A DNA stretch of 54,060 nt from CAZONU01 sp965370045 (GCA_965370045.1 CBDUSI010000013.1:1-54060), one strand, 5' to 3'. Counted from the stretch's first letter, positions 8,906 to 18,800 are shown. The notes: a model not told the origin generated them from the sequence alone. Translations and numbers: made by a program.

Positions 8906-10519
8906 ATGGCTACCTCAACAGACCTGCGCGCGGCTATAGAGGAGGTCCAGCTCTCCCTGCCGGGCGCCGAGGCCATCGACATCCAGAACTACGACCAGAA
9001 GGGCGCCCTGGATGAGTTCTCCCGGCGACTGGGGGCCATGCCCTGGTGGGTGATCAGCACCGCGGTCCACTCGGTCATCTTCCTGTTGTGCTCGCTGCTG
9101 GTGGTCAACATGTCCAAGGAGCCCCCCGACACCTGGATCAACACCACCTTCCGGGAGAACAAGCGACCCAAGTTCAAGGAGCGGGTCAAGAGCAGCCCCT
9201 TCGAGAAGCCGGTGACCGTGAAGTCGGATCACCAGATCAAGAACCCCATCGTGACGCGCCAGCCCCAGGACCCCAACGTGATCCCCCAGACCGCCAACGA
9301 CATGGACACCCGGAGCATGAAGGGCTCCCCGGGAAATATCAGCGAGATACCCCTGGGCCAGCCCGGCGTCCATGGGGTTCTCGGCGTGGGCACCAATGGG
9401 CTCTCCGGAACCTACGGCTACCGGCTGGGCGGCCGCGAGCACGCGGTGCGCCGCTTCGGGGGTTCGGAGAAGACCGAGAACGCTGTTGAGGCGGCCCTGG
9501 AGTGGCTGGCCCGCCACCAGGAAAAGGACGGCAGCTGGGATCCCGGCAAGTGGGAGGGCAACGCGAAGTACCCCGTGTCTATGACCGGCATCGCCTTGCT
9601 GGCCTTCCTGGGCGCCGGCTACACCGAGAAGACCGGCAAGTACCGCGACAACGTCCGCCGGGCCCAGAACTGGATGGTCTCGAGAGTTCAGGGCGGCAAG
9701 CGTGTAGGCGGAGGGAAGGGCAGGGCCTTCGTCACGCTCTACGGCAAGAGCAAGCTGGTGTATCCCGCGAACATGTACGAGCAGGGCATGGCCACTCTGG
9801 CCCTGGCCGAGGCCTACGGCATGACCAAGAACCCGCACCTCAAGGACGCCGCGCAGGACGCGGTGAATTACATCCTCAAGGCGCAGGGGTCGTATGAGGC
9901 ATGGAGTTACGGAACCAAGCACGGCAGGGCCGGGCGCAACGACACATCGGTTTCCGGCTGGAACCTGATGGCCCTGAAGAGCGCCAAGATGGCCGGCCTC
10001 AAGGTGGACGGCGCCGGCTTCCAGGGGGCCATGCGCTGGGCAAGCGTGGCCACCGATCCGGCCACCGGCAAGTGCGCCTACGCCGGCACGGTCGGCGGCG
10101 TCAAGCCCGGCCGCGGCTCCGACGCCATGTGCGCGGCGGGCATGCTGATGAAGCAGTTCATGGGCGTGCGCCGCGACGACAGGATGATCATCAAGTCTGC
10201 TGACCACCTTCGGACCCGACTGCCGAGATGGGGCGCGGGCGGCAAGTACTCGAACCTCTACTACTGGTACTACGGGACGCTGTGCATGTTCCAGATGGGC
10301 GGCAAGCACTGGGCGGAGTGGAACGTAGCCATCAAGAAGACGCTGCTGGAGAACCAGCGCAAGGGCGGCCCGATGGACGGCTCGGCGCTGGACGTGGACG
10401 GCTCCTGGGACCCGACCCGCGGCGGCAAGGTGAACACCGGGGGCCGGGTGTTCTCCACCGCGCTGGGCGCGCTCTCCCTGGAGGTCTACTACAGATACCT
10501 GCCCCTGTACGGCAAGTAA
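8906..10519 (+). CDS. Membrane-anchored alpha/alpha-toroid (prenyltransferase/squalene oxidase repeat) protein
   Basis: The protein has 537 residues from ATG 8906, which follows GGAGGAGAGAGGAG; an in-frame ATG at 8867 lacks that site. One membrane helix lies near residues 45-65 (VISTAVHSVIFLLCSLLVV), followed by a disordered linker containing the motif SEIPLGQPGVHG. The C-terminal 350 residues are toroid repeats (ALEWLARHQEKDGSW, YRDNVRRAQNWM, ALAEAYGMTKNP). This class is common and uncharacterised in Planctomycetota and is not expected to be a real prenyltransferase or cyclase, since no DXDD-type acid motif is evident. The second toroid protein at 49292-51340 shares YRDNVRRA and AEAYGMTKNP. 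A strong terminator follows. Confidence 0.8.
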   Translation: MATSTDLRAAIEEVQLSLPGAEAIDIQNYDQKGALDEFSRRLGAMPWWVISTAVHSVIFLLCSLLVVNMSKEPPDTWINTTFRENKRPKFKERVKSSPFEKPVTVKSDHQIKNPIVTRQPQDPNVIPQTANDMDTRSMKGSPGNISEIPLGQPGVHGVLGVGTNGLSGTYGYRLGGREHAVRRFGGSEKTENAVEAALEWLARHQEKDGSWDPGKWEGNAKYPVSMTGIALLAFLGAGYTEKTGKYRDNVRRAQNWMVSRVQGGKRVGGGKGRAFVTLYGKSKLVYPANMYEQGMATLALAEAYGMTKNPHLKDAAQDAVNYILKAQGSYEAWSYGTKHGRAGRNDTSVSGWNLMALKSAKMAGLKVDGAGFQGAMRWASVATDPATGKCAYAGTVGGVKPGRGSDAMCAAGMLMKQFMGVRRDDRMIIKSADHLRTRLPRWGAGGKYSNLYYWYYGTLCMFQMGGKHWAEWNVAIKKTLLENQRKGGPMDGSALDVDGSWDPTRGGKVNTGGRVFSTALGALSLEVYYRYLPLYGK

Positions 10520-10542
10520 GCTCTACCGGAAAGCGCACAAAG

Positions 10543-10572
10543 AAAGCCCCGGACCGGATGGTCCGGGGCTTT
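10543..10572 (+). terminator. Intrinsic terminator of the toroid gene
   Basis: A perfect 13-bp inverted repeat, AAAGCCCCGGACC / GGTCCGGGGCTTT with a GGAT loop, lies 24 bases after the stop. The A and T ends allow it to work in both directions. Confidence 0.85.
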
Positions 10573-10679
10573 CCCCCGCGCCGTCCGTTTCGGAGGACCG
10601 GCGCGGAAACGCGGTGCCCGCCTGCGCGGGACGACTGATGCCGTGCGCGGGGCTGCGCCCCGCGGTGGACCGGCCGCCT

Positions 10680-10775
10680 CTACTGGTTTTTCTGCTTCTT
10701 GCGGACGATCAGCAGAACTACCAGAAGGAGGCCGAAAGCGCCGGCCACTATCAGTCCGTAGTACATCGAGTCCAT
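10680..10775 (-). CDS. 31-residue single-pass membrane peptide
   Basis: This short ORF starts at ATG 10775 with GGGAG seven bases upstream. The product begins MDSMYYGL, has one hydrophobic helix of about 17 residues (LIVAGAFGLLLVVLLIV) and ends in a basic tail RKKQKNQ. This is a classic layout for a small inner-membrane peptide with the C-terminus in the cytoplasm. A promoter-like TTGACA-16-TATAAC lies upstream at 10862-10889, and a GC hairpin at 10646-10664 follows. Promoter, ribosome site and a clean amphipathic design together make it a likely real gene. The function is unknown; such peptides often modulate membrane complexes. Confidence 0.65.
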   Translation of the reverse strand: MDSMYYGLIVAGAFGLLLVVLLIVRKKQKNQ

Positions 10776-10861
10776 TATCTCTCTCCCTTCGCTCCCTTGC
10801 CGCACTCAGTAACAGTCCAAGCGCGCGTGGCCCCGTTCTCGAAGGCCCCCGCGCGCAGCTA

Positions 10862-10889
10862 GTTATAGCCCTGAAGCCGCAAATGTCAA
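10862..10889 (-). promoter_or_regulatory. Sigma70-type promoter of the 31-residue peptide
   Basis: On the minus strand TTGACA (10889-10884), 16 bp, TATAAC (10867-10862). It lies between the tRNA gene and the peptide gene. Confidence 0.6.
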
Positions 10890-10911
10890 TCCGCTATTTT
10901 CGGCTATTTCT

Positions 10912-10987
<76 letters not shown>

Positions 10988-10996
10988 GCGCCGGCA

Positions 10997-11025
10997 ATAG
11001 TAATCGAGACACCTCCGGCTGTCAA
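10997..11025 (-). promoter_or_regulatory. Promoter of the tRNA gene
   Basis: TTGACA (11025-11020), 17 bp, TACTAT (11002-10997) on the minus strand, ten bases before the mature tRNA. Confidence 0.65.
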
Positions 11026-11188
11026 CAGGGGATGCACCGTAGCTCCCTTATTTGGGCTACTTGCAGCACAGAAGCGGCTCGGACCATCGCTGCAGTATTC
11101 GCGCCCTTCACGCCCGGAGACGACCGGTAACGCCACCTCCTGGAACACTTCTTGGAGCGTTGCAGGGGCCGTCGGCGCCGCCGCGGGC

Positions 11189-11216
11189 TTGCGGAAAGCG
11201 CCGCCGCCGGTAGCAT
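11189..11216 (+). promoter_or_regulatory. Possible promoter of cysQ giving a leaderless transcript
   Basis: TTGCGG (11189-11194), 16 bp, TAGCAT (11211-11216). The ATG at 11225 is only eight bases after the -10, so transcription would start at or next to the start codon. Confidence 0.4.
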
Positions 11217-11224
11217 GGGGCAAC

Positions 11225-12187
11225 ATGAAGTATGAGTGCGAGTTCGCGGTCCGCGCGGTGCGCGCCGCCTGCCGGCTGTCGGCGGCGGTGGGCGCGGGGC
11301 GCGACAGGATCGCGGCCGCGACCAAGCAGGACCGCAGCCCGGTGACCGTCGCCGACTACGGCTCCCAGGCGGTCGTCTGCCGCATGCTCGGCAGCGAGTT
11401 CCCCGCGGACCGGGTCATCGCCGAGGAGAGCTCCGCCGAACTCGCGAAGGGCTCGACCGTCGCCACCGCGCTTCTGGATGTCGTGCGCGACAGCTTCGCG
11501 CCGGACGCGAGTCTCGACGAGATCCGCGCGTGGATCGAGCACGGCCGGGCGGGCCGCGCGGCGCGCGCCTGGATACTGGACCCGGTGGACGGGACCAAGG
11601 GCTTCCTGCGCGGCGGGCAGTACGCGGTGGCCCTGGCCCTGGCGGTCAACGGGCGCGTCGAGCTCGGCGTCCTGGGCTGTCCTAATCTCGCCGCGGGAAA
11701 TGAAAAGGGCTGCCTCTTCATCGCCCGGCGCGGAGCGGGCGCCTGGCAGGCGCCGCTGGACGACCCCGGCGCGCGGAGCCCCGTCCACGTATCGGAAATG
11801 GCCGCCGGCCCGGCGCTGTCCTTCGCGGAGAGCTTCGAGTCGGCGCACACCGACCACCACCTTCACCGCCGCATCGCCCAGCGCCTGGGCGCCGCCGGCG
11901 AACCGCTGCGCCTCGACAGCCAGGCCAAGTACGGACTCGTGGCCCGCGGCGAGGCCTCGGCCTACCTGCGCCTGCCCTCGCCGGCGACGCCGGACTACCG
12001 CGAGAAGGTCTGGGACCACGCCGCCGGCGCGCTGCTGGTCGAGGAGGCCGGCGGGCGGGTCACCGACGTTCACGGCGAGAAACTGGACTTCACGAAAGGC
12101 GAGCGCCTGGCCGCCAACCGCGGGGCGGTGGCCTCCAACGGGCGCTGTCACCGAGCGATAATCGAGGCGATAGCCGCTCTTACCTGA
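11225..12187 (+). CDS. cysQ: 3'(2'),5'-bisphosphate nucleotidase (PAP phosphatase)
   Basis: This 320-residue member of the inositol monophosphatase/FIG superfamily is of the HAL2/SAL1 type. The metal-binding segments are visible: AEESSAEL near the N-terminus, ILDPVDGTKGFLRGGQYAVALAL in the middle and VWDHAAGALLVEEAGG near the C-terminus. It removes the 3'-phosphate from PAP (or PAPS), the by-product of PAPS use, and so protects sulfur metabolism. It converges on cysNC with an 8-base overlap of the two 3' ends. The start chosen is the ATG where homology begins; there is no clear ribosome site, only GGGG four bases upstream, which fits a leaderless message. Confidence 0.88.
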   Translation: MKYECEFAVRAVRAACRLSAAVGAGRDRIAAATKQDRSPVTVADYGSQAVVCRMLGSEFPADRVIAEESSAELAKGSTVATALLDVVRDSFAPDASLDEIRAWIEHGRAGRAARAWILDPVDGTKGFLRGGQYAVALALAVNGRVELGVLGCPNLAAGNEKGCLFIARRGAGAWQAPLDDPGARSPVHVSEMAAGPALSFAESFESAHTDHHLHRRIAQRLGAAGEPLRLDSQAKYGLVARGEASAYLRLPSPATPDYREKVWDHAAGALLVEEAGGRVTDVHGEKLDFTKGERLAANRGAVASNGRCHRAIIEAIAALT

Positions 12188-14093
12188 ATACGCCTTCCCC
12201 GCGCAGGAAGCCGATTATCCGGTCAACGGCCTCGTCGACGGTGAGCTGGTCGGTCGGGACGTGCACCTCCGGGTCCTCGGGGGCCTCGTAGGGCGCGGAG
12301 ACCCCGGTGAACTCGGAAATCTCCCCGGCGCGGGCCTTGCGGTAGAGCCCCTTGGGGTCGCGCGACTCGCAGACCTCCAGGGGCGCGTCGACGAAGACCT
12401 CCACGAAGCTCCCCTCGCCTACGATCTCGCGCGCGGCGCGGCGGTCGTCGCGGTAGGGCGAGATGAACGCGGTGATGAGAATAACCCCCGCATCGTTGAA
12501 GAGCCTGGCGGTCTCGGCCACCCGGCGGATGTTCTCGGCGCGGTCCTCGGCGGAGAAGCCCAGGTCGCGATTCAGGCCGTGGCGGACGTTGTCGCCGTCG
12601 AGCACGTAGTAGGCCCGGCCCTCGTCGACCAGGCGGCGCTCCAGCGCGAAGGCCACGGTGCTCTTGCCCGAACTGGAGAGCCCGGTGAGCCACACGGTGA
12701 CGGGGTTCTGGCCCAGCAAGCCCGCGCGGTCCTCGCCGCCGACCAGCCCGCGCTGGCGGGTGATGTTGCGGCTCACCGGCGCGCTCGTCGCGCCCGCGCT
12801 CCGCGAGCGGCGGCGCCCGGCGCGCTCGATGATCATCCCCGCGGCCGCGGTGGCGTTGCTGTCCGGGTCGATGACGATGAAGCTGCCGGTGCCGGTGGCC
12901 CGGTTGCGGGTGTACTCGTCGCAGGCTATCGGCCGCAGCAGCTCGACGTCGACCCGGCCGATCTCGTTGAGCTCCAGCCCCGCGGCCTTCTCGCGGTGGA
13001 GCTCGTCGGGATCGATGCGGTAGTGCAGCTTGCTGAACTTGCCGCGCACGGTGCCCGCGGCGTGCTTGACCAGGTACTGCCTGCCGGGCCTGAAGCTTTC
13101 GGTGTCCATCCACACGATGATGGCCTCGAGCTCGCTGCGCACCCCGGGCAGGTTGGCCCGGTGGGCCAGCATGTCGCCGCGGCTGACGTCGACGTGGTCC
13201 TCGAGAGTGACCACCACCGACTGCGGGGGGAAGGCGTACTCGACCTCCCGGCCGGCGGCGGACACCGAGGCGATCCGCGAGGTCCGGCCGGAGGGCAGAA
13301 CCATCACCTCGTCGCCGACGCGCAGCACCCCCGAGGCCAGGCGCCCGGCGTAGCCCCGGAACTCGGGGCCGGGCCGCAGGACCAGCTGCACCGGGAGGCG
13401 CAGATCGACCAGGTTGCGGTCACTGGCCACGTACACCTTCTGCAAGTGGTCGAGCAGCGAGGGCCCGCCGTACCAGGGGATCCGCGCGCTGCGCTCCACG
13501 ACGTTGTCGCCCTTCAGGGCGCTGACCGGTACGTAGGTCAGGTCCTTTATGCGCAGCCGCGCGGCGAAGCTGCCGTAGTCGGCCACGATTCGCTCGTAGA
13601 CCTCCTGGGAGTAGTCAACCGTGTCCATCTTGTTGACGGCCACGACCATGTGGGGCACGCCCAGCAGCGAGGCGATGAAGGCGTGGCGCTTGGATTGGGT
13701 CAGCACCCCCAGCCGCGCGTCGATGAGCAGCACGGCCAGGTCCGCGGTGGAGGCCCCGGTGACCATGTTGCGGGTGTACTGCTCGTGGCCGGGGCAGTCG
13801 GCGATGATGAAGCGCCTCCCCGGCGTGCGGAAGTGACGGTAGGCCACGTCGATGGTGATGCCCTGCTCGCGCTCGGCCTTGAGGCCGTCGATTAAGAGGG
13901 CGAGGTCCGCCTCCTCGCGGCCCATCCGGTCCGAGGCCCCGCGGACGGCGGCCAGCTCGTCCTCCATGATGCTCTGGGACTCGTGCAGCATCCGGCCGAT
14001 CAGCGTGCTCTTGCCGTCGTCCACGCTGCCCACGGTGACCATGCGCAGCAGGTCGGCCTCCTCGCCGCGGCGGACCGGGTCGGGGGCGGCCAT
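12180..14093 (-). CDS. cysNC: Bifunctional sulfate adenylyltransferase subunit 1 / adenylylsulfate kinase (CysN-CysC)
   Basis: The protein has 637 residues. The N-terminal 430 are an EF-Tu-like GTPase with SVDDGKST (P-loop), DCPGHEQY (G3) and NKMD (G4), the CysN subunit that drives ATP sulfurylase. The C-terminal 200 are APS kinase with P-loop GLSSSGKST, DGDNVRHGLNRDLGF and KGLYRKARAGEI. Together with CysD it turns sulfate into APS and then PAPS. The ATG overlaps the cysD stop (TGATG), so the two are translationally coupled. No PAPS reductase (CysH) is in the window, so the PAPS could feed reduction elsewhere or sulfotransferases. Confidence 0.95.
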   Translation of the reverse strand: MAAPDPVRRGEEADLLRMVTVGSVDDGKSTLIGRMLHESQSIMEDELAAVRGASDRMGREEADLALLIDGLKAEREQGITIDVAYRHFRTPGRRFIIADCPGHEQYTRNMVTGASTADLAVLLIDARLGVLTQSKRHAFIASLLGVPHMVVAVNKMDTVDYSQEVYERIVADYGSFAARLRIKDLTYVPVSALKGDNVVERSARIPWYGGPSLLDHLQKVYVASDRNLVDLRLPVQLVLRPGPEFRGYAGRLASGVLRVGDEVMVLPSGRTSRIASVSAAGREVEYAFPPQSVVVTLEDHVDVSRGDMLAHRANLPGVRSELEAIIVWMDTESFRPGRQYLVKHAAGTVRGKFSKLHYRIDPDELHREKAAGLELNEIGRVDVELLRPIACDEYTRNRATGTGSFIVIDPDSNATAAAGMIIERAGRRRSRSAGATSAPVSRNITRQRGLVGGEDRAGLLGQNPVTVWLTGLSSSGKSTVAFALERRLVDEGRAYYVLDGDNVRHGLNRDLGFSAEDRAENIRRVAETARLFNDAGVILITAFISPYRDDRRAAREIVGEGSFVEVFVDAPLEVCESRDPKGLYRKARAGEISEFTGVSAPYEAPEDPEVHVPTDQLTVDEAVDRIIGFLRGEGVFR

Positions 14094-15001
14094 CAGAAGT
14101 AGCCCTCGCGCTTCTTCTGCTCCATGGAGCCGTCCTGGTCGTGGTCGATGACCCGGGTGACCCGCTCGGTGTTGCGCGCGGCGATCAGCTCCTCGATTAT
14201 ATCCGGGATGGTAGCGGCGGTTGACTCCACCGCGCCGGTGCAGGGGTAACAGCCCAGCGAGCGGAAGCGGCAGGTCATCCGGCGGGGGCTCTCGCCCTCG
14301 CGGAGTTCCAGCCCCGGGCAGGGGGCTATCAGCTGGCCCTCGCGCTCGACGATCTCGCGCTCGGCCGCGAAGTACAGCGGGACCACGGGAATCTCCTCGA
14401 CGTGGATGTAGGTCCAGACGTCGAGCTCCGTCCAGTTGGACAGCGGGAATACCCGGATGCTCTCGCCGGGCTTCACCCGGCAGTTGTAGAGATCCCAGAG
14501 CTCGGGGCGCTGGTTCTTGGGATCCCACTGGCCGGCCGCGTCGCGAAACGAGAAGATACGCTCCTTGGCGCGGCTCTTCTCCTCCTCGCGGCGGGCGCCG
14601 CCGAAGGCCGCGTCGTAGCCGCCCTCTTTAAGCGCGTCCAGCAAGGCCCCGGTCTTGAGCCGCGCGCAGCAGGCCACCGTGCCCAGGCTCTGGGGGCCAG
14701 CGCCCTGGTCGAGCGCGGTCTGGTTGGTATGCACCCGCAGGTCCGCGCCGATCTCCTTCACGTAGGCATCCCGGAACTCGTACATCTCCGGGAACTTCAT
14801 GGTGGTGTCCACGTGCAGCAGCGGGAAGGGCAGGCGCCCGGGGGCGAAGGCCTTGCGGGCCAGGTGGAGCATGACAGAGGAGTCCTTGCCCACGGAGTAG
14901 AGCATCACCGGGCGCTCGAACTCGGCGGCCACCTCGCGGATGATGTGAAGGCTCTCGGCTTCGAGCTGCTCCAGGCTGGTTATGACGTAGCTCTCAGGCA
15001 T
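14093..15001 (-). CDS. cysD: Sulfate adenylyltransferase subunit 2
   Basis: This 302-residue member of the PP-loop family has the SVGKDSSVMLHLARKAF nucleotide loop, LHVDTTMKFPEMYEFRD, GARREEEKSRAKERIFS and PLSNWTELDVW, all typical of CysD. It catalyses ATP + sulfate to APS + PPi together with the CysN GTPase. The ATG at 15001 has GAGGAG upstream, and a promoter lies at 15036-15064. It is first in the cysD-cysNC operon. Confidence 0.95.
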   Translation of the reverse strand: MPESYVITSLEQLEAESLHIIREVAAEFERPVMLYSVGKDSSVMLHLARKAFAPGRLPFPLLHVDTTMKFPEMYEFRDAYVKEIGADLRVHTNQTALDQGAGPQSLGTVACCARLKTGALLDALKEGGYDAAFGGARREEEKSRAKERIFSFRDAAGQWDPKNQRPELWDLYNCRVKPGESIRVFPLSNWTELDVWTYIHVEEIPVVPLYFAAEREIVEREGQLIAPCPGLELREGESPRRMTCRFRSLGCYPCTGAVESTAATIPDIIEELIAARNTERVTRVIDHDQDGSMEQKKREGYF

Positions 15002-15035
15002 TCCGGCTCCTCTAGCAGTCCGTGGCGGTCCCGGG

Positions 15036-15064
15036 AGTATATCGCATCGGACCGGGCGGGGCAA
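15036..15064 (-). promoter_or_regulatory. Promoter of the cysD-cysNC operon
   Basis: TTGCCC (15064-15059), 17 bp, TATACT (15041-15036) on the minus strand, about 35 bases before the cysD start. Confidence 0.55.
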
Positions 15065-15169
15065 GTGGGCGCCAGTTTCGGGAGTGCACATGTGATTTCC
15101 GCGGCGCGCATTTAGGGCTCAAGGCCCGCCCGGTTTTTCCCGATTCTATTAGTGGAGGAGGTCAGGATC

Positions 15170-15304
15170 GTGTCCCAGGAATTCAAACTGCTGGTGTCCG
15201 CGCTGCGAATGGCCCTCAGGAAACCCGAGTCGGTCGGGCAACGCAGCCTTTCTATGGTACTGGGCGTCGCCAAGGCGCCGGCTGCTCCTGCCAGAAGCAA
15301 GTAA
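15170..15304 (+). CDS. Small hypothetical protein, 44 aa
   Basis: The GTG at 15170 has a strong AGGAGG eight bases upstream. The product (VSQEFKLLVSALRMALRK ... APAAPARSK) has an amphipathic first half and an Ala/Pro-rich basic end. No family or membrane helix was recognised. It sits alone between cysD (divergent) and cobO (convergent, nine bases away). The ribosome site is the main support; no clear promoter was found. Confidence 0.45.
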   Translation: MSQEFKLLVSALRMALRKPESVGQRSLSMVLGVAKAPAAPARSK

Positions 15305-15313
15305 GCCCCGCCT

Positions 15314-15838
15314 CTACTTCTCTATACCCTCGCGCGCCTGGACGCCCTTCTCGTAGTAGTGCTTCACTTCGCGCATCTCGGTCACGAGATCGGCCCGCTC
15401 CAGCAACTTCGGGTCGGCCCGGCGGCCGGTGACGATCACCTCGACGCTCTCCGGGCGCGCGTCGATGACCTCCAGCAGCTCCTCGACGCTGAAGAGCTTG
15501 TAGAAAGTGGCGATGTTGGCCTCGTCGAGGACCAGCACGTCGCAGCCCCCGGCGGCCAGCAGTTTCTTAACGTCCTCCAGGCCCGCGCGCGCGGCGGCGA
15601 TGTCTGCCTCGGTGGGTTCCTTCCTGATGAAGCAGTCGCGGCCGTACTGCTTGATGGTGATCAGGTCATCGAAGCGCTTCAGCGCGTCGAGCTCGCTGTA
15701 GTGCATGCCCTTGACGAACTGGGCGACGAAGACGCGCAGCCCCGCCCCGGCGGCGCGCAGGGCCAGGCCCAGCGCGGCGGTGGTCTTGCCCTTGCCGCTC
15801 CCGGTGTAGACCTGGAGGTAGCCCTTACCCAGCGTCAA
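15314..15838 (-). CDS. cobO: Cob(I)yrinic acid a,c-diamide adenosyltransferase
   Basis: This 174-residue CobO/BtuR-family protein has P-loop TGSGKGKTTAALGLALRA near the N-terminus, FVKGMHYSELDAL, CDVLVLDEAN (Walker B-like) and VIVTGRRADPKLLERADLVTEM. It transfers the adenosyl group from ATP to cob(I)alamin or corrinoid precursors, in synthesis or salvage of adenosylcobalamin. The start is TTG, overlapping the TGA of the preceding TPR gene (TTGA), so translation is coupled. No other cobalamin gene and no cobalamin riboswitch was seen here, so it may serve salvage. Confidence 0.93.
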   Translation of the reverse strand: MTLGKGYLQVYTGSGKGKTTAALGLALRAAGAGLRVFVAQFVKGMHYSELDALKRFDDLITIKQYGRDCFIRKEPTEADIAAARAGLEDVKKLLAAGGCDVLVLDEANIATFYKLFSVEELLEVIDARPESVEVIVTGRRADPKLLERADLVTEMREVKHYYEKGVQAREGIEK

Positions 15839-18800
15839 GCGGCGCGCCTCGCCGCCGGCAGGCAGGCGTCGACCTTCTCGAGCTTCTTGAGGGGCGGAGC
15901 GTCCTTGGTTTTCTTCTTCGCGGGCTTCTCAATGAGCTTCTCCAATTCCTTGATCGGAGCGGAGACGTCCTTGGTCTTCACGTTCTTCTTCTCTGTGGGC
16001 TTCTCGCGCTGTTTGCGCATATCCTCTATGAACTTCCTGTTCTTCTGCTTCCGTTGCTCCTCGAGCTTCTTGAAGGCCTCGTCCACCTTCTTGGTCTTGC
16101 TGCCGATGTCCTTGGCCGGCTGCGAAGGCTCCAGGAGTTCCCTGAGCCTCTTCTTCTTCTCTTCCTCGGTGAGCGGCTTCTTGGGTGGCGGCGGCGGCTC
16201 CTTCACCGGGCCGAGGTCCTTCAGGAACTTCTTGATGTCCGGGTGGTCGGGCTCCAGGGCCTTGGCCTCCTCGGCGATCTTCTTGGCGTCCCACTTCCGG
16301 CCCTGCGCGGCCAGGACGCGGGCCAGTCCGAACTTGGCCTCGGCATTGGCGGCGTCGGCTTTGACTGCCAGGCCCCATTCGCGCTCGGCGATCTTGAAGT
16401 CCTTCACGCCCTCGGCGGCCTGGCCCCATATTAGGTGAGGGTCGGCCTTGAAGGGGTCGACCCTGACCGCCTGCCAGGCGCTCCAGGCGGCCAGCTTCCA
16501 GTCCTTGGCGCCGATGGCCAGCTTGCCCAGGCGGACCGCCGCCTCGTAGCCCTTCTTGTCGACGGCCACCCGTTCGCGCATCACCGCCAGGGCCTTCTTG
16601 TCTTCATCCAGGTCGCGGTAGACCTTGTAGAGCTCCTCGTAGGCGTTGAACTTGCCGATGTTGCGGGGCGAGAGCTCCTTGGCCTTGAGCAGGTGCCTGA
16701 GGGCCAGTTCGCTCTTGCCCTCCTTGCCGGCGCAAATCCCCAGGTAGAGGTTGGCGGCGACGTTCCCGGGATCAAGATTGACGGCCTTCTCGAAGAGCTC
16801 CCGGGCCTTGCGGAACTTCTTGTCCTTCTGGAAGGCGATGAAGCCCAGCACCGCGTAGCCGCGGGCCACGCCCTTGCTCTTCTCGTCCGGCTTGGCCTTG
16901 GCTACCGCCTGCTTGGCGTACTTGGCGGCCGAGGTGTAGTTGGGCCGGCGCCCCTGGAGGTAGGCGGAGGCCAGCGCGGCGAGCTTCGCGGGGTCCTCCG
17001 GGTTCTGCTTGGCCTCCAGGGCCAGCTTGGTGAAGGTGGCCTTGTCGGCGGCGCCGGAGACGCGCACCTTCTCGGCGGCGAACTTCTTCTGGTGGGCGAG
17101 GACCTGCTTCTCGAACTCCTCCATGGTGCAGCCCAGGGCGTTCTTGATGCAGGTTTCGATCTTGTGCCCGGCCTTGCACTCGTCCAGCAGCTTCTTCATG
17201 CCCTCAAAGCCGTGCTTGGCGTAGATGAACTCCACGATGCGCCGGGCCTGGTAGTAGGCCAGGAGCGGGTTCATCCGCGCGGTCGGCCGGGTCATCTGGC
17301 GGTTGAGCTCGGCGACCTTGATGAGCCGGTTGTTGCGCGCCGCGCCGGCGAACAGGCGGTCGAGCTCGATGCGCGGCACCTGCTCCTCGTAGACGCTGAG
17401 CCCCTCGGTCAGCCAGCGAGGGATGCGGTAGTTGGTCAGCTGGAGGCTGAAGACGTGCATCAACTCGTGCTCGGCCACGGTAGCCCAGTTGAACTTGGGC
17501 ACGGTGCCGGCCTGCCAGACCCGCGCGCTGTCCAGGGTGATCAGCTTGCCGAAGCAGGCCCCGTCGGCGCCGATCTGGGGCAGCCCGGTGGTCCGCGCCG
17601 AGAAGGAGGAGTGGTTGCTGAAGACCTCCACCACCGTGGGGTTCTCCGGCGTGAACGCGTACTTCTTGTGGAGGCGCGCGTAGGTCTCCTCCAGGCAGCG
17701 CGCGTAGTAGGGCAGCAGGAAGGCGGAGTCCTTCTTGGGCGCGAAGATGACAAAGTGCTCGGTCTTGAGGCTGTCGAACTTGCCGGTGTAGCCCTCCGGC
17801 GGCACCAGCTTGTCGAGCACCACCAGCATGTTGCGGCAGAACAGGTTGTACTTGTTGAGCTTGAAGGCCTTTTCGAGAAGTTTCTTGCCCTCGACGTCCT
17901 CGCCGCGGCGCACCAGGGCCATGCCCGCCCCGTAGTAGCCCCGCCAGCCCACGGGATCGAGCTCGATGGCCTTCTTGTAGAACTTGTGGGCCTGGGGAAA
18001 CTGCCGCTTGCGCTCGCAGGCCCCGGCGATGGTGTTGTAGAGGCCCGCGTACTTGGCGTTGATCTTCAGGATCTTCGCGCAGGTCTCCTCGAACTTCTTC
18101 TGGTCACCGGTGTCGTAGTAGAAGGCGGCCAGCGTGGAGAGGGCCTCGAGGTCCTGGGGGTTGACCGCCAGCGCCGCGTCCAGCTGCTTCCTGGCCTTCT
18201 CGTACTCGTCGTCGAAGAGGTGCAGGTGCGTCATCATCACCCGCGCGGGAATCATGTTGGGGTTGATCTCCAGCGCCGTCTTGAGGGCCTTCTCGGCGGC
18301 CTCGGCGTTCTTCCGGCGGGTCCACTGGTAGTAGGCGGTGCCCAGGAGGACCTCGGGGTGCTTCTTGTTGATCTTGACCGCGCCGCGCAGCTCGCCGGGA
18401 GCGAAACCCCAGGCGTATTTCTCCAGGAACAGGAAAAAGGAGCGCATGTAGGGCTCGACACCCCCCGAGCCCTTGCCCTTCTGCTGGGCCACGGTCAGCG
18501 CGTTGATGGCCCCCTGGGGGTCGACCGGAGCCATGGCCCGGGCCAGGATCACCAGCTCGACGGGGTCAGTGACGTCCTGGGTCTTGCCGCTCTTATCCAC
18601 CACCCGCCCGTAGCGGATCCGGGAGGTCTTCTTGTAGTTCTTGAAGAACCAGGCGCGGGCCAGCTCGGCCTCGTCGCTGCGGCCGGTGATGGTCCAGAGG
18701 TCAATCAGCTCGACCCGCGCGGCTGTCGACTTCTGCTTGCTGTCCTTGAAGGCCTGCTCCAATATCTTCTCGGCCTGCTTGTACCGCCCCCGGGCGACGT

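Noticed and set aside
15305..15840. Possible cobalamin riboswitch near cobO
   Set aside because: cobO is coupled to the preceding coding region, leaving no room for a riboswitch, and no B12-box was seen.
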